From positions 19,116,818 through 19,180,817 of the forward strand of contig CM037471.1 of the NCBI GenBank assembly GCA_021014325.1: a stretch of DNA of 64,000 nt. The letters run 5' to 3'. The DNA comes from Plazaster borealis. Taxonomy: Eukaryota; Echinodermata; Asteroidea; Forcipulatida; Labidiasteridae. Position 1 is the stretch's first letter, and every line of letters begins with the position of its first letter. The notes beneath the pieces were generated by a model. The model did not search any database and was not told the origin of the DNA. It was given only the letters and a program-made list of their open reading frames with translations. The position numbers and the translations under genes were made by a program. Of the stretch, positions 59,801-60,400 are shown in pieces.

Positions 59801-59954
59801 GCCAGGATTCCAGGCAGGTCCGTTGCCGCCCAAGGACTACATGCAGGATGGTGTACCAATGGCACTTGGTGGGTACCCTGAACCACCACCTGCTTACACT
59901 GCTAACAACCCCTCATCCCCAGAGGTTAAAGGCCCTAATAATGTGCCAGAGTAA
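5742..59954 (+). CDS. LRP1: LRP1-like LDL receptor-related protein, 3' part of gene (40 exons)
   Basis: A giant type I endocytic receptor that binds many ligands through Ca-dependent LDLa repeats, releases them through YWTD propellers and recruits clathrin adaptors through a cytoplasmic NPxY. All 40 exons have GT-AG borders and compatible phases. Their lengths sum to 5381 nt, an entry phase of 2 nt plus exactly 1793 codons including TAA. Module order is 7 LDLa, 2 EGF, propeller, EGF, 11 LDLa, 2 EGF, propeller, 3 EGF, transmembrane helix, tail of about 130 residues. LRP1 is favoured by the tail motif NPSYATL (close to the NPVYATL of vertebrate LRP1), the RGKR site in the last propeller and several EGF modules before the membrane. 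LRP2/megalin, which also ends in an 11-LDLa cluster, is the alternative. LRP1 has more membrane-proximal EGF modules than the three here. The signal peptide and earlier clusters lie upstream of the window. Confidence 0.85.
5883..6850. other. Intron with a foldback element
   Basis: Apart from the inverted repeat at 6346-6544 I recognise nothing here. A pyrimidine-rich stretch precedes the acceptor at 6849-6850. Confidence 0.6.
6346..6544. repeat. Foldback (MITE-like) element
   Basis: Arms 6346-6372 and 6518-6544 are inverted copies, matching at 25 of 27 positions (core TTGAGAGAGTTGCGAC). About 145 bp lies between them, including an E-box-like CACGTG near 6489. Confidence 0.75.
6851..6973 (+). 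CDS. LRP1: Exon w2: LDLa repeat
   Basis: Phase 1-1. All six cysteines are present. The calcium box reads [14 protein letters not shown]: tyrosine replaces the usual tryptophan and the residue before the fifth cysteine is Asn rather than Asp, so calcium or ligand affinity may be altered. Confidence 0.92.
7148..7796. repeat. Minisatellite, 52-bp unit, about 12 copies
   Basis: Units of about 52 bp contain CTCCAGTGGTACGTTGAGTG and CATAGCTCTGAGTCTTGCTG, repeating at 7200, 7253, 7305 and onward. It fills most of the intron between w2 and w3 and ends about 70 bp before the w3 acceptor. Confidence 0.92.
7761..7809. repeat. Inverted repeat at the array edge
   Basis: The last minisatellite unit (TCTGAGTCTTGCTGAAACTC, 7761-7780) is followed after 9 nt by its exact reverse complement (7790-7809), a 20-bp perfect stem. 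Confidence 0.85.
7866..8003 (+). CDS. LRP1: Exon w3: LDLa repeat
   Basis: Phase 1-1. Six cysteines with an intact calcium box ([16 protein letters not shown]). The spacing between the acidic box and the final cysteine is slightly long (DAVLSC). Confidence 0.93.
8127..8276. repeat. Short TIR element (MITE-like)
   Basis: Ends TTTTTGACCGCATGAGGGC and GGCCCTCACACGGTCAAAAA are imperfect inverted copies about 150 bp apart. A single related end (CTCATGCGGTCAAAAATACG) recurs near 54738. Confidence 0.65.
8671..9185. repeat. TIR element (family D) interrupted by a nested MITE
   Basis: The left end, CTTAAAGGTAGGGTCAT, and the body resemble the element at 25808 and the reverse complement of 39755-40325. 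A second MITE (8689-8830) sits inside the left end. The right part also includes sequence like the reverse complement of 39790-39900. Confidence 0.55.
8689..8830. repeat. Nested MITE with YY1-like TIR
   Basis: Terminal inverted repeats GACCTTTATCACACTGCCGC and its imperfect complement at the right end (GCACCGTGATAAAGGTC). A second copy at 17694-17868 is flanked by TA on both sides, which suggests a TA target duplication. The ends carry GCCGCCATCTTGG (8704-8716) and CAAGATGGCCGC. Confidence 0.75.
9228..9345. repeat. Short TIR element (AATGGCT/GAGTCAA family)
   Basis: GAGCCATTTTGGGGGTCAAT and GTGACTCCCAAAATGGTGAG form imperfect inverted ends. Relatives occur at 56028-56130, 56570-56625 and 60833-61115. 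Confidence 0.6.
9420..9557 (+). CDS. LRP1: Exon w4: degenerate LDLa repeat
   Basis: Phase 1-1, six cysteines kept. The calcium box is eroded: [16 protein letters not shown] lacks the acidic residue before the fifth cysteine and the DxSDE core. The fold is probably disulphide-stabilised, but calcium binding is doubtful. Confidence 0.88.
9558..10334. other. Intronic sequence, nothing recognised
   Basis: No motif, exon or clear repeat boundary seen. A TGTGACCCGACATATACATA stretch near 9806 may be a degraded transposon end. Confidence 0.5.
10335..10495. repeat. MITE-like element
   Basis: Resembles segments at 51720-51850, 53950-54115 and, reversed, 59460-59610. Shared landmarks are CAGCCAATGATAGGTCTTCA and CAGTGAGGGCGCTGTTT. 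Confidence 0.55.
10689..10811 (+). CDS. LRP1: Exon w5: LDLa repeat
   Basis: Phase 1-1. Six cysteines and a canonical calcium box ([16 protein letters not shown]). Confidence 0.93.
10925..12075. repeat. Minisatellite, 54-55-bp unit, about 20 copies, dimeric higher order
   Basis: Units contain CACTTCCCAGAAGGTTCAGG and TTTCTTCCTTAAGACCTAGG. From about 11600 to 12040 two unit variants alternate (GGTTCAGGGGTTTCTTCC and GGTGGAGGGGTTTTCATCC), giving a dimer of about 110 bp repeated about four times. The array occupies most of the intron and ends about 175 bp before w6. Confidence 0.92.
12250..12369 (+). CDS. LRP1: Exon w6: LDLa repeat
   Basis: Phase 1-1. Six cysteines; calcium box [18 protein letters not shown]. 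Confidence 0.93.
12997..13480. repeat. TIR element of about 480 bp (family E, copy 1)
   Basis: The left end, AGAAGGGCTTCAAGGTC, is an imperfect inverted copy of the right end, CTTTGGAGCCCCTCTTTAA. The body (AAAATTCAGGAATGAACTGA, TACAAAAATGTACAGACCAT) matches 16618-17112 along its length. The right end is followed by TTAA, hinting at a piggyBac-type target. Confidence 0.75.
13671..14217. repeat. Foldback region with 27-bp inverted arms
   Basis: 13851-13877 (GGAGAGAACTTCAAGAGTTT, then TCTTTAG) is the inverted copy of 14191-14217 with one mismatch. A 182-codon open frame spans the minus strand of this interval, but it has no recognisable motif and probably reflects the repeat. The right arm ends 33 bp before exon w7. 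Confidence 0.6.
14251..14361 (+). CDS. LRP1: Exon w7: LDLa repeat, last of the first cluster
   Basis: Phase 1-1, 37 codons, the shortest repeat exon here. Six cysteines, calcium box [19 protein letters not shown]. Followed by the EGF pair that introduces the propeller. Confidence 0.93.
14846..15202 (+). repeat. tRNA-Leu-like SINE (family A), full length
   Basis: A tRNA-like head at 14849-14933 has a perfect 7-bp acceptor stem (TGTCATG/CATGACA), a B box (GGTTCGAGTCC) and a long variable arm, as in class II tRNAs. A body of about 250 bp ends in an (ATT)n tail at 15181-15200. Relatives lie at 16045-16335, 21478-21800 (reverse), 25195-25450 and 34556-34935 (reverse). Confidence 0.8.
15222..15347 (+). 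CDS. LRP1: Exon w8: EGF module
   Basis: Phase 1-1. Starts with the calcium-binding signature DVNEC and has six cysteines ([23 protein letters not shown]). First of the two EGF modules that precede the first propeller. Confidence 0.92.
15405..15775 (-). repeat. tRNA-like repeat (family F), reverse orientation
   Basis: AACCTGCAACCTCCAGATTA and the following CTATCAGCTGAGCTGTCTA are a reversed tRNA-like head. The following TTTTGTCAATATCTTTGTTC recurs at 22228, 33183 and 46573. At the right, a GGTTCTTCTCAGAACC hairpin resembles the foldback at 33977-34190. Confidence 0.6.
15879..16004 (+). CDS. LRP1: Exon w9: calcium-binding EGF module
   Basis: Phase 1-1. DFDEC start, six cysteines, and the Asp/Asn beta-hydroxylation consensus C-x-N-x4-Y-x-C-x-C ([12 protein letters not shown]). 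Confidence 0.93.
16045..16335 (+). repeat. SINE family A, diverged copy
   Basis: tRNA-like head with TGGCCGAGCGGTCTACTGCA and B box GGTTCGATTCC. The body matches 14950-15180 in part (TGTATGCTCCCCATTAGGGA). Confidence 0.7.
16618..17112. repeat. TIR element (family E, copy 2)
   Basis: Homologous to 12997-13480 throughout. The left end reads AAAGAGGGGCTCAGAGGGGT after a TTAA. The right end (GGAGACCCTATTG) is diverged. Confidence 0.75.
17202..17466 (+). CDS. LRP1: Exon w10: first propeller, blades 1-2
   Basis: Phase 1 in, phase 2 out. It starts with [13 protein letters not shown], the usual start of an LRP propeller. The YWTD-type repeat is varied here to IYFSD. Ends in GLAVDWVT. Confidence 0.92.
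17694..17868. repeat. MITE with YY1-like TIR, copy 2
   Basis: GACCTTTATCATGCTGCCAC at the left and CACCATGATAAAGGTC at the right, with TA on both sides. It ends 38 bp before exon w11, so it forms most of the 3' end of that intron. Confidence 0.8.
17907..18035 (+). CDS. LRP1: Exon w11: first propeller, next blade
   Basis: Phase 2-2. [19 protein letters not shown] is a typical YWTD blade, ending in [12 protein letters not shown]. Confidence 0.93.
18064..18222. repeat. Foldback MITE with arms of about 65 bp
   Basis: TGAGTGCAATGGTGCGAATA with TTTTCAACGAGGCGGAGCCG in the middle, and the inverted counterpart ATTCGCACTATTGCACGAAT. A near-palindrome centred on GAGGCGGAGCCGAG at about 18131-18144. 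Confidence 0.8.
18745..18925 (-). repeat. tRNA-like SINE (family C), reverse orientation
   Basis: TTCAGTTTTAGATGTGGGAG, GGGACTGAAAACACAATCCA and the reversed B box GGATTCGAACC, shared with 29905-30190 and 47045-47990. Confidence 0.7.
19088..19258 (+). CDS. LRP1: Exon w12: first propeller, YWTD blades
   Basis: Phase 2-2. [25 protein letters not shown] and VYWVDA are canonical blade motifs. Donor TC|GTAAGT. Confidence 0.94.
19292..19800 (-). mobile_element. LINE reverse-transcriptase C-terminal fragment
   Basis: The minus strand is open from 19651 to 19292 and reads like the C-terminal tail of CR1/L2 reverse transcriptases ([35 protein letters not shown]). It is 5' truncated. Diverged sequence continues to about 19800. 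Confidence 0.75.
20650..20860. repeat. 52-bp tandem duplication and single unit of the ATCACACC repeat
   Basis: AACCTTGCAGTGTCGTGTTC through AACGTGAAAATCCT occurs twice in a row (about 20710-20760 and 20761-20811). It is followed by TTGGTCGACCCATAGCAACA, the reverse complement of the unit amplified at 43588-43985. Confidence 0.8.
21208..21440 (+). CDS. LRP1: Exon w13: first propeller, last blades
   Basis: Phase 2 in, phase 1 out. [17 protein letters not shown] and [14 protein letters not shown] close the propeller and resemble the end of the third LRP1 propeller. Confidence 0.93.
21478..21800 (-). repeat. SINE family A, reverse orientation
   Basis: The reversed tRNA-like head at about 21720-21795 (ACCGGGACTCGATCAGAAAC, then CTCTTGACCGCTCGGCCATG) reads as a Leu(CAA)-like arm. 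The (AAT)n tail is at the left edge. Confidence 0.75.
22107..22405. repeat. Foldback of two opposed tRNA-like heads (family F)
   Basis: Arms of about 119 bp (22107-22225 and 22285-22405) are inverted copies. Each contains a tRNA-like segment (ACCTGCGACCTCCAGATTAA against TTAATCTGGAGGTCGCAGGT) and ends in GGTGAACA/TGTTCACC. Loop of about 60 bp. Confidence 0.8.
22479..22642 (+). CDS. LRP1: Exon w14: EGF module plus N-terminal half of an LDLa repeat
   Basis: Enters in phase 1 and leaves in phase 0. An EGF module ([16 protein letters not shown], then CACP) is followed by the start of the first LDLa repeat of the 11-repeat cluster ([13 protein letters not shown]). The donor is AAG|GTGAAA. The intron splits the repeat just before its third cysteine. 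Confidence 0.92.
22735..23995. repeat. Minisatellite, 33-bp unit, about 35-38 copies
   Basis: The unit contains ATGTGCTCTGTTAGTGACTG and GTAATACCATGTT. Because 33 is a multiple of three, both strands carry long repetitive open frames. The array lies wholly inside the intron that splits the first LDLa repeat of the second cluster; none of the frames is spliced coding sequence. Confidence 0.93.
24199..24268 (+). CDS. LRP1: Exon w15: C-terminal half of the LDLa repeat
   Basis: Phase 0 in, phase 1 out. [20 protein letters not shown] completes the repeat begun in w14. The two exons together make 78 codons, as for a fused EGF-LDLa exon. Confidence 0.93.
24283..24600 (-). mobile_element. LINE 3' end fragment
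   Basis: The minus strand encodes a reverse-transcriptase tail ([25 protein letters not shown]). On the + strand it is preceded by TTTATAAAGCGCCTTTTACA and an (AAT)n tail, the typical 3' terminus of these elements. Confidence 0.75.
25016..25144 (+). CDS. LRP1: Exon w16: LDLa repeat
   Basis: Phase 1-1. Six cysteines, calcium box [16 protein letters not shown]. Second repeat of the 11-repeat cluster. Confidence 0.94.
25195..25450 (+). repeat. SINE family A copy
   Basis: tRNA-like head with TTGGCCGAGCGGTTAAGAAC and B box GGTTCGAGTCCCGG, then the shared body (GAGCAAGATACTTTACCATA). Confidence 0.8.
25500..25735 (-). repeat. SINE family B copy, reverse orientation
   Basis: GGGATTCAAACCCACAACCA is a reversed tRNA-like head. 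CTTTATCCCGATGCAAATTA matches the arm of the inverted repeat at 58962-59084. Confidence 0.65.
25807..26010 (+). repeat. Family D TIR element, truncated
   Basis: The left end, TTAAAGGTAGAGTCATAGAT, and the body match the reverse complement of 39755-40325. No right terminus is seen. Confidence 0.6.
26303..26422 (+). CDS. LRP1: Exon w17: LDLa repeat
   Basis: Phase 1-1. Six cysteines, calcium box [16 protein letters not shown]; serine replaces the usual aromatic residue. Confidence 0.93.
26577..27115 (-). mobile_element. CR1/L2-like LINE 3' fragment
   Basis: The minus strand reads as a reverse-transcriptase C-terminus with small frame breaks ([44 protein letters not shown]). The 3' end at the left is GTAAGAGCGCTATATAAATG plus (TTA)n in that orientation. 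Inactive. Confidence 0.8.
27116..27597 (+). mobile_element. Second LINE 3' fragment, + strand
   Basis: The reading [27 protein letters not shown] resembles the end of a LINE ORF. An AT-rich 3' UTR follows, ending in CAATCTTTGAATCTTTAG. It abuts the opposite-strand fragment directly. Confidence 0.65.
27620..27770. repeat. tRNA-like fragment and (ATTTC)n
   Basis: GATTCGAACCTGTATCCTTT resembles a reversed tRNA-like head. A short ATTTC tandem lies at about 27748-27767. Confidence 0.5.
28089..28451. repeat. TTAA-flanked MITE (family G, copy 1)
   Basis: TIRs AAGCACTGGACACG and ACGTGTCCATTGCC, with TTAA on both sides. The body contains TTTTCACAGGTTTGTTATTT. It ends 54 bp before exon w18. Confidence 0.85.
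28506..28628 (+). CDS. LRP1: Exon w18: LDLa repeat
   Basis: Phase 1-1. Six cysteines, calcium box [16 protein letters not shown]. Confidence 0.94.
28640..29710. repeat. Minisatellite, 129-bp unit, about 8 copies
   Basis: Starts about 10 bp after the w18 donor. The unit contains CTGTTCCACAACCTTATCTT and TGACCCACCCAGGAATTCCA. Units start at about 28716, 28846, 28974, 29103 and 29232. The unit is 43 codons long, so a long open frame runs through it, but not in the w18 coding frame. Confidence 0.92.
29905..30190 (-). repeat. SINE family C, full copy, reverse orientation
   Basis: (ATTT)n at the left, TTCAGTTTTAGATGTGGGAG and GGGATTCGAACCGGGGTCCA at the right. An uninterrupted relative of 47045-47990. 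Confidence 0.75.
30258..30377 (+). CDS. LRP1: Exon w19: LDLa repeat
   Basis: Phase 1-1. Six cysteines, calcium box [18 protein letters not shown]. Confidence 0.93.
30378..30924. other. Intron, nothing recognised
   Basis: AT-rich sequence without repeat boundaries or open frames of note. Confidence 0.6.
30925..31047 (+). CDS. LRP1: Exon w20: LDLa repeat
   Basis: Phase 1-1. Six cysteines, calcium box [19 protein letters not shown]. Confidence 0.94.
31104..31683 (+). mobile_element. Non-autonomous TA-type TIR transposon (family H, copy 1)
   Basis: Ends GACTCTGCAAGTCTTG and CGAGACTTGCACAGTC. TA follows the right end; the left flank is TT. Sequence inside both ends is homologous to 47132-47834 in the opposite orientation (AACTTCCGGGACCA, CTTGACCTCCGTTTCCGGTT). 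No transposase frame. Confidence 0.8.
31869..32245. repeat. TTAA-type MITE (family I)
   Basis: TTAAAGGTATTATACAGGAT at the left and ATCCTTTGTAATACCTTTAA at the right. A terminal fragment of the same family is at 634-672, and a related element is at 54911-55267. Confidence 0.8.
32322..32438 (+). CDS. LRP1: Exon w21: LDLa repeat
   Basis: Phase 1-1. Calcium box [17 protein letters not shown]. The sixth cysteine is formed across the junction (T|GT) with w22, so only correct splicing completes the domain. Confidence 0.93.
33064..33200. repeat. Family F fragment with a LINE/SINE tail inserted
   Basis: AATTTTGGTTTGAACAAAGA starts a family F arm. ATAATACCAACATTTATAAA is a LINE/SINE-type 3' tail inserted in it. 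Confidence 0.5.
33289..33408 (+). CDS. LRP1: Exon w22: LDLa repeat
   Basis: Phase 1-1. Begins with the GT that completes the cysteine of w21. Calcium box [18 protein letters not shown]. Confidence 0.92.
33733..33852 (+). CDS. LRP1: Exon w23: LDLa repeat
   Basis: Phase 1-1. Six cysteines, calcium box [20 protein letters not shown]. Confidence 0.93.
33977..34190. repeat. Foldback MITE with arms of about 60 bp
   Basis: AGGTTTGCGGTGACACCATG at the left and CATGGTGTCACCGCAAACCT at the right. The arms also share TTTATGAGTAGTGGTT. A related terminus occurs at about 15665-15765 and 52010-52110. Confidence 0.85.
34556..34935 (-). repeat. SINE family A, reverse orientation
   Basis: (AAT)n at the left, CATTACACAACACACGGGAG in the middle, and the reversed B box (GGGACTCGAACCC) near 34897. 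Confidence 0.75.
35430..35886. repeat. MITE-like sequences
   Basis: 35440-35600 resembles the YY1-type MITE (TGCTGCCATCTTGGTCTTGT). 35690-35886 resembles the CCAATTTCATAAAGC-ended element at 58388-58583 (AACTTGCTAAGCACAGAAAA, TTTATGAAATTGGG). Confidence 0.6.
35884..36028. repeat. Foldback element 64 bp before exon w24
   Basis: Left GATTTCACGAACTTTACGCA and right TGCGTAAAGCTTTGTGAAAT are imperfect inverted arms around a 145-bp element. Confidence 0.7.
36092..36214 (+). CDS. LRP1: Exon w24: LDLa repeat
   Basis: Phase 1-1. Calcium box [18 protein letters not shown]. The last cysteine is completed by T|GT at the junction with w25. Confidence 0.93.
37085..37470 (+). mobile_element. LINE 3' end fragment next to exon w25
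   Basis: Encodes a reverse-transcriptase tail remnant ([20 protein letters not shown]). A 3' UTR follows, ending in GCGCTTTATAAACGTCTCTT plus (TTA)n. The tail ends 25 bp before the w25 exon. Confidence 0.75.
37495..37611 (+). CDS. LRP1: Exon w25: LDLa repeat, last of the 11
   Basis: Phase 1-1. Begins with the GT that completes the cysteine of w24. Calcium box [18 protein letters not shown]. Confidence 0.92.
37612..38570. other. Intron, nothing firmly recognised
   Basis: An Arg/Gln/Pro-rich open stretch near 37680-37780 and a GACCTCAACAAATTGGGTCT segment near 38436 look like diverged repeats. No exon seen. Confidence 0.5.
38571..38693 (+). CDS. LRP1: Exon w26: EGF module
   Basis: Phase 1-1. 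Six cysteines ([19 protein letters not shown]). NNTT is a potential N-glycosylation site. Confidence 0.92.
38735..39190 (+). repeat. G-rich minisatellite (GGGGAGTGGTTAGGGGAGGAAA)
   Basis: About 20 degenerate units of about 24 bp. The non-template strand is strongly G-rich with closely spaced runs of 3-5 G. It fills most of the intron between the two EGF exons. Confidence 0.92.
39293..39424 (+). CDS. LRP1: Exon w27: calcium-binding EGF module
   Basis: Phase 1-1. DIDEC start and the hydroxylation consensus [12 protein letters not shown]. Introduces the second propeller. Confidence 0.94.
39755..40325. mobile_element. Family D TIR element
   Basis: Left TAAAGTTAGGGTCATAGATT and right AATCTATGACTCTATCTTTA are inverted ends 571 bp apart. 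The body includes a tandem ATGAATCGTTTCTCAGATT segment. Confidence 0.75.
40335..41481. mobile_element. 1147-bp non-autonomous TIR transposon (family J)
   Basis: The terminal 25 bp (TGTGACCCGCTCTGCAAAAA at the left) are inverted at the right (ATTGCAGAGCGGGTCACA) with few mismatches. TA flanks both sides within a CATATG. No transposase frame, so non-autonomous. Confidence 0.85.
41671..41802 (+). CDS. LRP1: Exon w28: second propeller, first blade
   Basis: Phase 1-1. [15 protein letters not shown] is the propeller start; ends in [11 protein letters not shown]. Confidence 0.92.
41940..42070. repeat. GCCGCTAGCC-type MITE fragment
   Basis: GGCTGTGTACGGATCGGCAG and CAGCCGCTAGCCGCTGTCGC resemble the elements at 50440-50605, 53365-53515, 57365-57480 and 62720-62950. 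Confidence 0.5.
42310..43060 (+). repeat. Minisatellite of about 110-bp units, 7 copies, with acceptor-like ends
   Basis: The unit contains GGTTCTGGGGTTTCATTCTC and CAAGGACCAATACCATAGGT and ends in a pyrimidine run followed by TTTATCCAG (TTTATCGAG in two copies). It lies just upstream of exon w29. Confidence 0.92.
43154..43295 (+). CDS. LRP1: Exon w29: second propeller, next blade
   Basis: Phase 1 in, phase 2 out. [14 protein letters not shown], then [10 protein letters not shown]. Confidence 0.93.
43588..43985 (+). repeat. Tandem array, about 73-bp unit, 5 copies
   Basis: The unit contains TATATCACACCTGTTGTTGC and GGGTCGACCAATCAGAATC. A single unit in reverse lies at about 20815-20856. Confidence 0.9.
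44484..44902. repeat. TIR insertion inside an older MITE-like repeat
   Basis: Left ATATGTGATGCGATCAAGC and right GCTTGATCGCATCACATAA are inverted ends about 420 bp apart. The flanks (CACAGGTTTGTTAT at the left, GATACTGGTCTTTAACAATT at the right) look like the two halves of an interrupted MITE of family G type. Confidence 0.75.
44938..45480. repeat. Family K repeat carrying a TTAA MITE
   Basis: CAGCGTTCTCCC then TTAA, a family G MITE body (44955-45320), TTAA again, then CAGTGGTCCACTGGCC. The host sequence recurs at 48731 and, without the MITE, at 58341. Confidence 0.8.
45564..45740 (+). CDS. LRP1: Exon w30: second propeller with furin-type site
   Basis: Phase 2-2. NIYFADQG starts a blade whose loop contains [11 protein letters not shown], a furin consensus R-x-K-R (codons 45610-45621). 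The blade resumes with [11 protein letters not shown]. In vertebrate LRP1, furin cleavage in the last propeller yields the two-chain receptor; this site would do the same. Confidence 0.92.
45610..45621 (+). other. Putative furin cleavage site RGKR
   Basis: Codons for R-G-K-R followed by AAADRG in a loop of the last propeller. Consensus match seen; cleavage is inferred. Confidence 0.7.
46290..46745. repeat. Family F tRNA-like repeat pair
   Basis: ATTTTGGGTTGAACAAAGAA at the left and GTTCAACCCAAAATT at the right are inverted ends. Two reversed tRNA-like heads lie inside (CCGGGACCTCCAGACTAA and ACAACCTCCGGATTAACG). Ends 56 bp before w31. Confidence 0.7.
46801..47039 (+). CDS. LRP1: Exon w31: second propeller, blades
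   Basis: Phase 2 in, phase 1 out. [21 protein letters not shown] and ANMIGYI are canonical YWTD motifs. Confidence 0.94.
47045..47990 (-). repeat. SINE family C interrupted by a TIR transposon
   Basis: 47045-47131 ((TTTA)n and ACACATCCAACAGCACAATT) and 47837-47990 (GTTCAGTTTTAGACATTGGA, GGGATTCGAACCCGAG) are two parts of one SINE. They are contiguous in the copy at 29905-30190. Confidence 0.8.
47132..47834 (-). mobile_element. TA-type TIR transposon (family H, copy 2)
   Basis: Ends GACTGTGCAAGTCTCG and CGAGACTTGCACAGTC, with TA on both sides, inserted in a SINE. 703 bp, inverted relative to 31104-31683. No transposase frame. Confidence 0.85.
48446..48631 (+). CDS. LRP1: Exon w32: second propeller, last blade
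   Basis: Phase 1-1. [17 protein letters not shown] and [16 protein letters not shown] close the propeller. Confidence 0.93.
48731..49550. repeat. Family K repeat with a TTAA MITE, second copy
   Basis: CAGCGTTCTCCC, TTAA, family G MITE (48749-49125), TTAA, CAGTGGTCCACTGGCC, then the family K body to CACTGAAAAAATTAAGGACA. Same insertion point as at 44951. Confidence 0.8.
49786..49920 (+). CDS. LRP1: Exon w33: EGF module after the propeller
   Basis: Phase 1-1. Six cysteines ([18 protein letters not shown]). Its last 50 bp or so have decayed copies in the following introns. Confidence 0.93.
50120..50185 (+). repeat. Decayed copy of the w33 3' end
   Basis: TGTGCATGTCCAAGC and CAATGCACTGCAGGGTTATT parallel the end of w33 plus its intron start. 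The donor GGTAAG is destroyed. Confidence 0.7.
50440..50605. repeat. MITE-like GCTACGGCTA element
   Basis: CTACGACTACGGCTACAGCT and GCAACAGCCATAGCTGTAGC are inverted halves. The paralogous position in the second duplicated unit (53365-53515) has the same element. Confidence 0.7.
50639..50717 (+). CDS. LRP1: Exon w34: EGF module, first half (copy 1)
   Basis: Phase 1 in, phase 2 out. A short Thr/Pro linker ([10 protein letters not shown]) leads into [16 protein letters not shown]. Nearly identical to w36. Confidence 0.93.
50803..51439. mobile_element. 637-bp TIR transposon with CTA duplication (family L)
   Basis: Ends AGCCCTTTTCACACGAG and CTCGTGTGAAACGGGCT, flanked by CTA on both sides. The duplicated intron at about 53660 shows the empty site (ATCTACTCTACCC). 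A 3-bp target fits PIF/Harbinger-like elements. No transposase frame. Confidence 0.85.
51845..52110. repeat. Foldback-type insertion in unit 1 only
   Basis: CTACTACTTTAGC... and CTACTCCGCGGTAGTAG surround a GGTCTCAAACGTTGAGACC palindrome. It ends in TGGTATTACCGCAAACC like the foldback at 33977-34190. Absent from the matching intron of unit 2. Confidence 0.6.
52170..52219 (+). CDS. LRP1: Exon w35: EGF module, second half (copy 1)
   Basis: Phase 2 in, phase 1 out. [16 protein letters not shown]; completes the module with w34. Confidence 0.92.
52650..53180. repeat. Tandem copies of the post-w33 intron segment
   Basis: ATACTGCATGTTAGCCGTGG (52680) and ATATTGCGTGTTAGCCGTGA (52916) repeat the segment at 49970. 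Each carries a decayed w33 end (52830-52875 and 53065-53110). The last contains a G run at 53107-53121. Confidence 0.85.
53544..53604 (+). CDS. LRP1: Exon w36: EGF module, first half (copy 2)
   Basis: Phase 1 in, phase 2 out. [20 protein letters not shown] differs from w34 at only 2 of 53 aligned bases. Confidence 0.93.
54208..54275 (+). CDS. LRP1: Exon w37: EGF module, second half (copy 2)
   Basis: Phase 2 in, phase 1 out. [10 protein letters not shown] then a linker 6 residues longer than in w35 (DKQEGNGPS). Last extracellular module before the membrane. Confidence 0.92.
54911..55267. repeat. TIR element inserted in a SINE/LINE tail
   Basis: TAAAGGAACATTACAGAATT and its inverted end CAGTTCTGTAACGTTCCTTT are 357 bp apart. 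The flanks (ATTTATAAAGCGCATTATGA at 54868, CATTACACAGTAAAATTACA at 55812) belong to family A-like repeats. Confidence 0.75.
56028..56130. repeat. GCCATTTTGGGAGTCAA-type MITE
   Basis: Left CGCCATTTTGGGAGTCAATT and right ACATTGACTCCTAAGATGGC. A second, shorter copy at 56570-56625 is nearly all TIR. Confidence 0.7.
56626..57236. other. Intron before the transmembrane exon, nothing recognised
   Basis: No exon or clear repeat border. The acceptor TTCTCCTGCAG at 57226-57236 is strong. Confidence 0.5.
57237..57327 (+). CDS. LRP1: Exon w38: transmembrane segment
   Basis: Phase 1 in, phase 2 out. A hydrophobic run of about 25 residues ([15 protein letters not shown], then [11 protein letters not shown]) followed by the basic stop-transfer RKRK. 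Confidence 0.95.
57655..57870. repeat. Fragment related to family H transposon
   Basis: TATCATTAAACCTGTGTTAT and GATGTTAATTTTAACAAATT resemble the interior of 31104-31683. Confidence 0.5.
58241..58334 (+). CDS. LRP1: Exon w39: juxtamembrane cytoplasmic tail
   Basis: Phase 2 in, phase 0 out. Encodes [17 protein letters not shown] and [13 protein letters not shown]. The NVDIG position corresponds to the NVEIG that precedes the proximal NPxY in vertebrate LRP1, but here VPPVP follows. Confidence 0.93.
58339..58762. repeat. Family K repeat with empty TTAA and a different nested MITE
   Basis: Begins within a few bases of the w39 donor. CAGCGTTCCCCC, a single TTAA (58353-58356) and CAGTGGTCCGCTAGCC show the site that carries family G MITEs elsewhere. 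A CCAATTTCATAAAGC-ended MITE lies at 58388-58583. Confidence 0.85.
58962..59084. repeat. 48-bp perfect inverted repeat, 27-bp loop
   Basis: Arms 58962-59009 and 59037-59084 are exact reverse complements over 48 bp (core GCATCGGGGATAAAGAATAT). The loop, GGTTTTTACCCATACACCGA plus TGTGTGT, is itself the reverse complement of 59276-59302. Confidence 0.95.
59143..59309 (+). repeat. tRNA-derived SINE (family B)
   Basis: tRNA-like head 59143-59210 with a 5-bp acceptor stem (CTCGG/CCGAG), A box TAGTCTAGTTGGTAAGACAC and B box GGTTCGAATCC, then a short body ending TGTATGGGTAAAAACC. Confidence 0.8.
59460..59610. repeat. MITE-like element 62 bp before the last exon
   Basis: GACGTCACAAGTGAAAACAG and AGCGCCCTCACTGAGGTCAA match the reverse of 10335-10495 and 53950-54115. 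Confidence 0.6.
59673..59954 (+). CDS. LRP1: Exon w40: terminal tail exon with NPSY and PPPAY
   Basis: Phase 0 in, TAA at 59952-59954. NPSYATL (NPSY codons 59709-59720) is the PTB-adaptor endocytic motif and matches the distal LRP1 NPVYATL. The C-terminal part is Gly/Pro-rich and contains PPPAY (59883-59897), a PPxY-type WW-domain ligand. Confidence 0.95.
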   Translation, partial: TRLNPADPVTIENPSYATLGAAGGAGAHLPEKTGLPYDVSQYQPGFQAGPLPPKDYMQDGVPMALGGYPEPPPAYTANNPSSPEVKGPNNVPE

Positions 59955-60394
59955 TAGGCCTAATTTAACCCTTAAGAGACCATTCATTTATGTATAATCA
60001 TCACCATACACCCAGACATTGTTTTGTTGTTTATTTTTTGAAACAACTTTTGTTTCAAGTATCTGAAAAAAAGAAAAAAAATTCAGTTGTTTTTGTTTTA
60101 GAAACATGGATACTTTGGTATCATGGGAAACAATTGAAAATGTCAATTCTGGTCATGACCTTTACTTTGACCTTTTTGGTTGAGTGGAAGTAGGTCAGAT
60201 CTTGCAGCCCTTTTAGGCAACGTTCTATGGGCATTTTGGTACAACCGTTTCGGGCCGCTATGGTCTCTAAAGGGACAAAGGAATTACATGAAAGTGCGAC
60301 ATTTATGAGGTAGGGAAAGTCCAAAGTATATAAATACATATTACTTAATACATTTTCACAAATTTTTGTCATTAAGGCAAGATTGATTTTTGGT

Positions 60395-60400
60395 AATAAA
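60395..60400 (+). promoter_or_regulatory. Candidate proximal polyadenylation signal
   Basis: AATAAA 440 bp after the stop codon. A T-rich, GT-poor context makes it an ordinary candidate. Confidence 0.4.

Noticed and set aside
5742..59954. LRP2/megalin as the identity of the gene
   Set aside because: Not excluded, but three EGF modules before the membrane, NPxYATL and RGKR in the last propeller fit LRP1 better.
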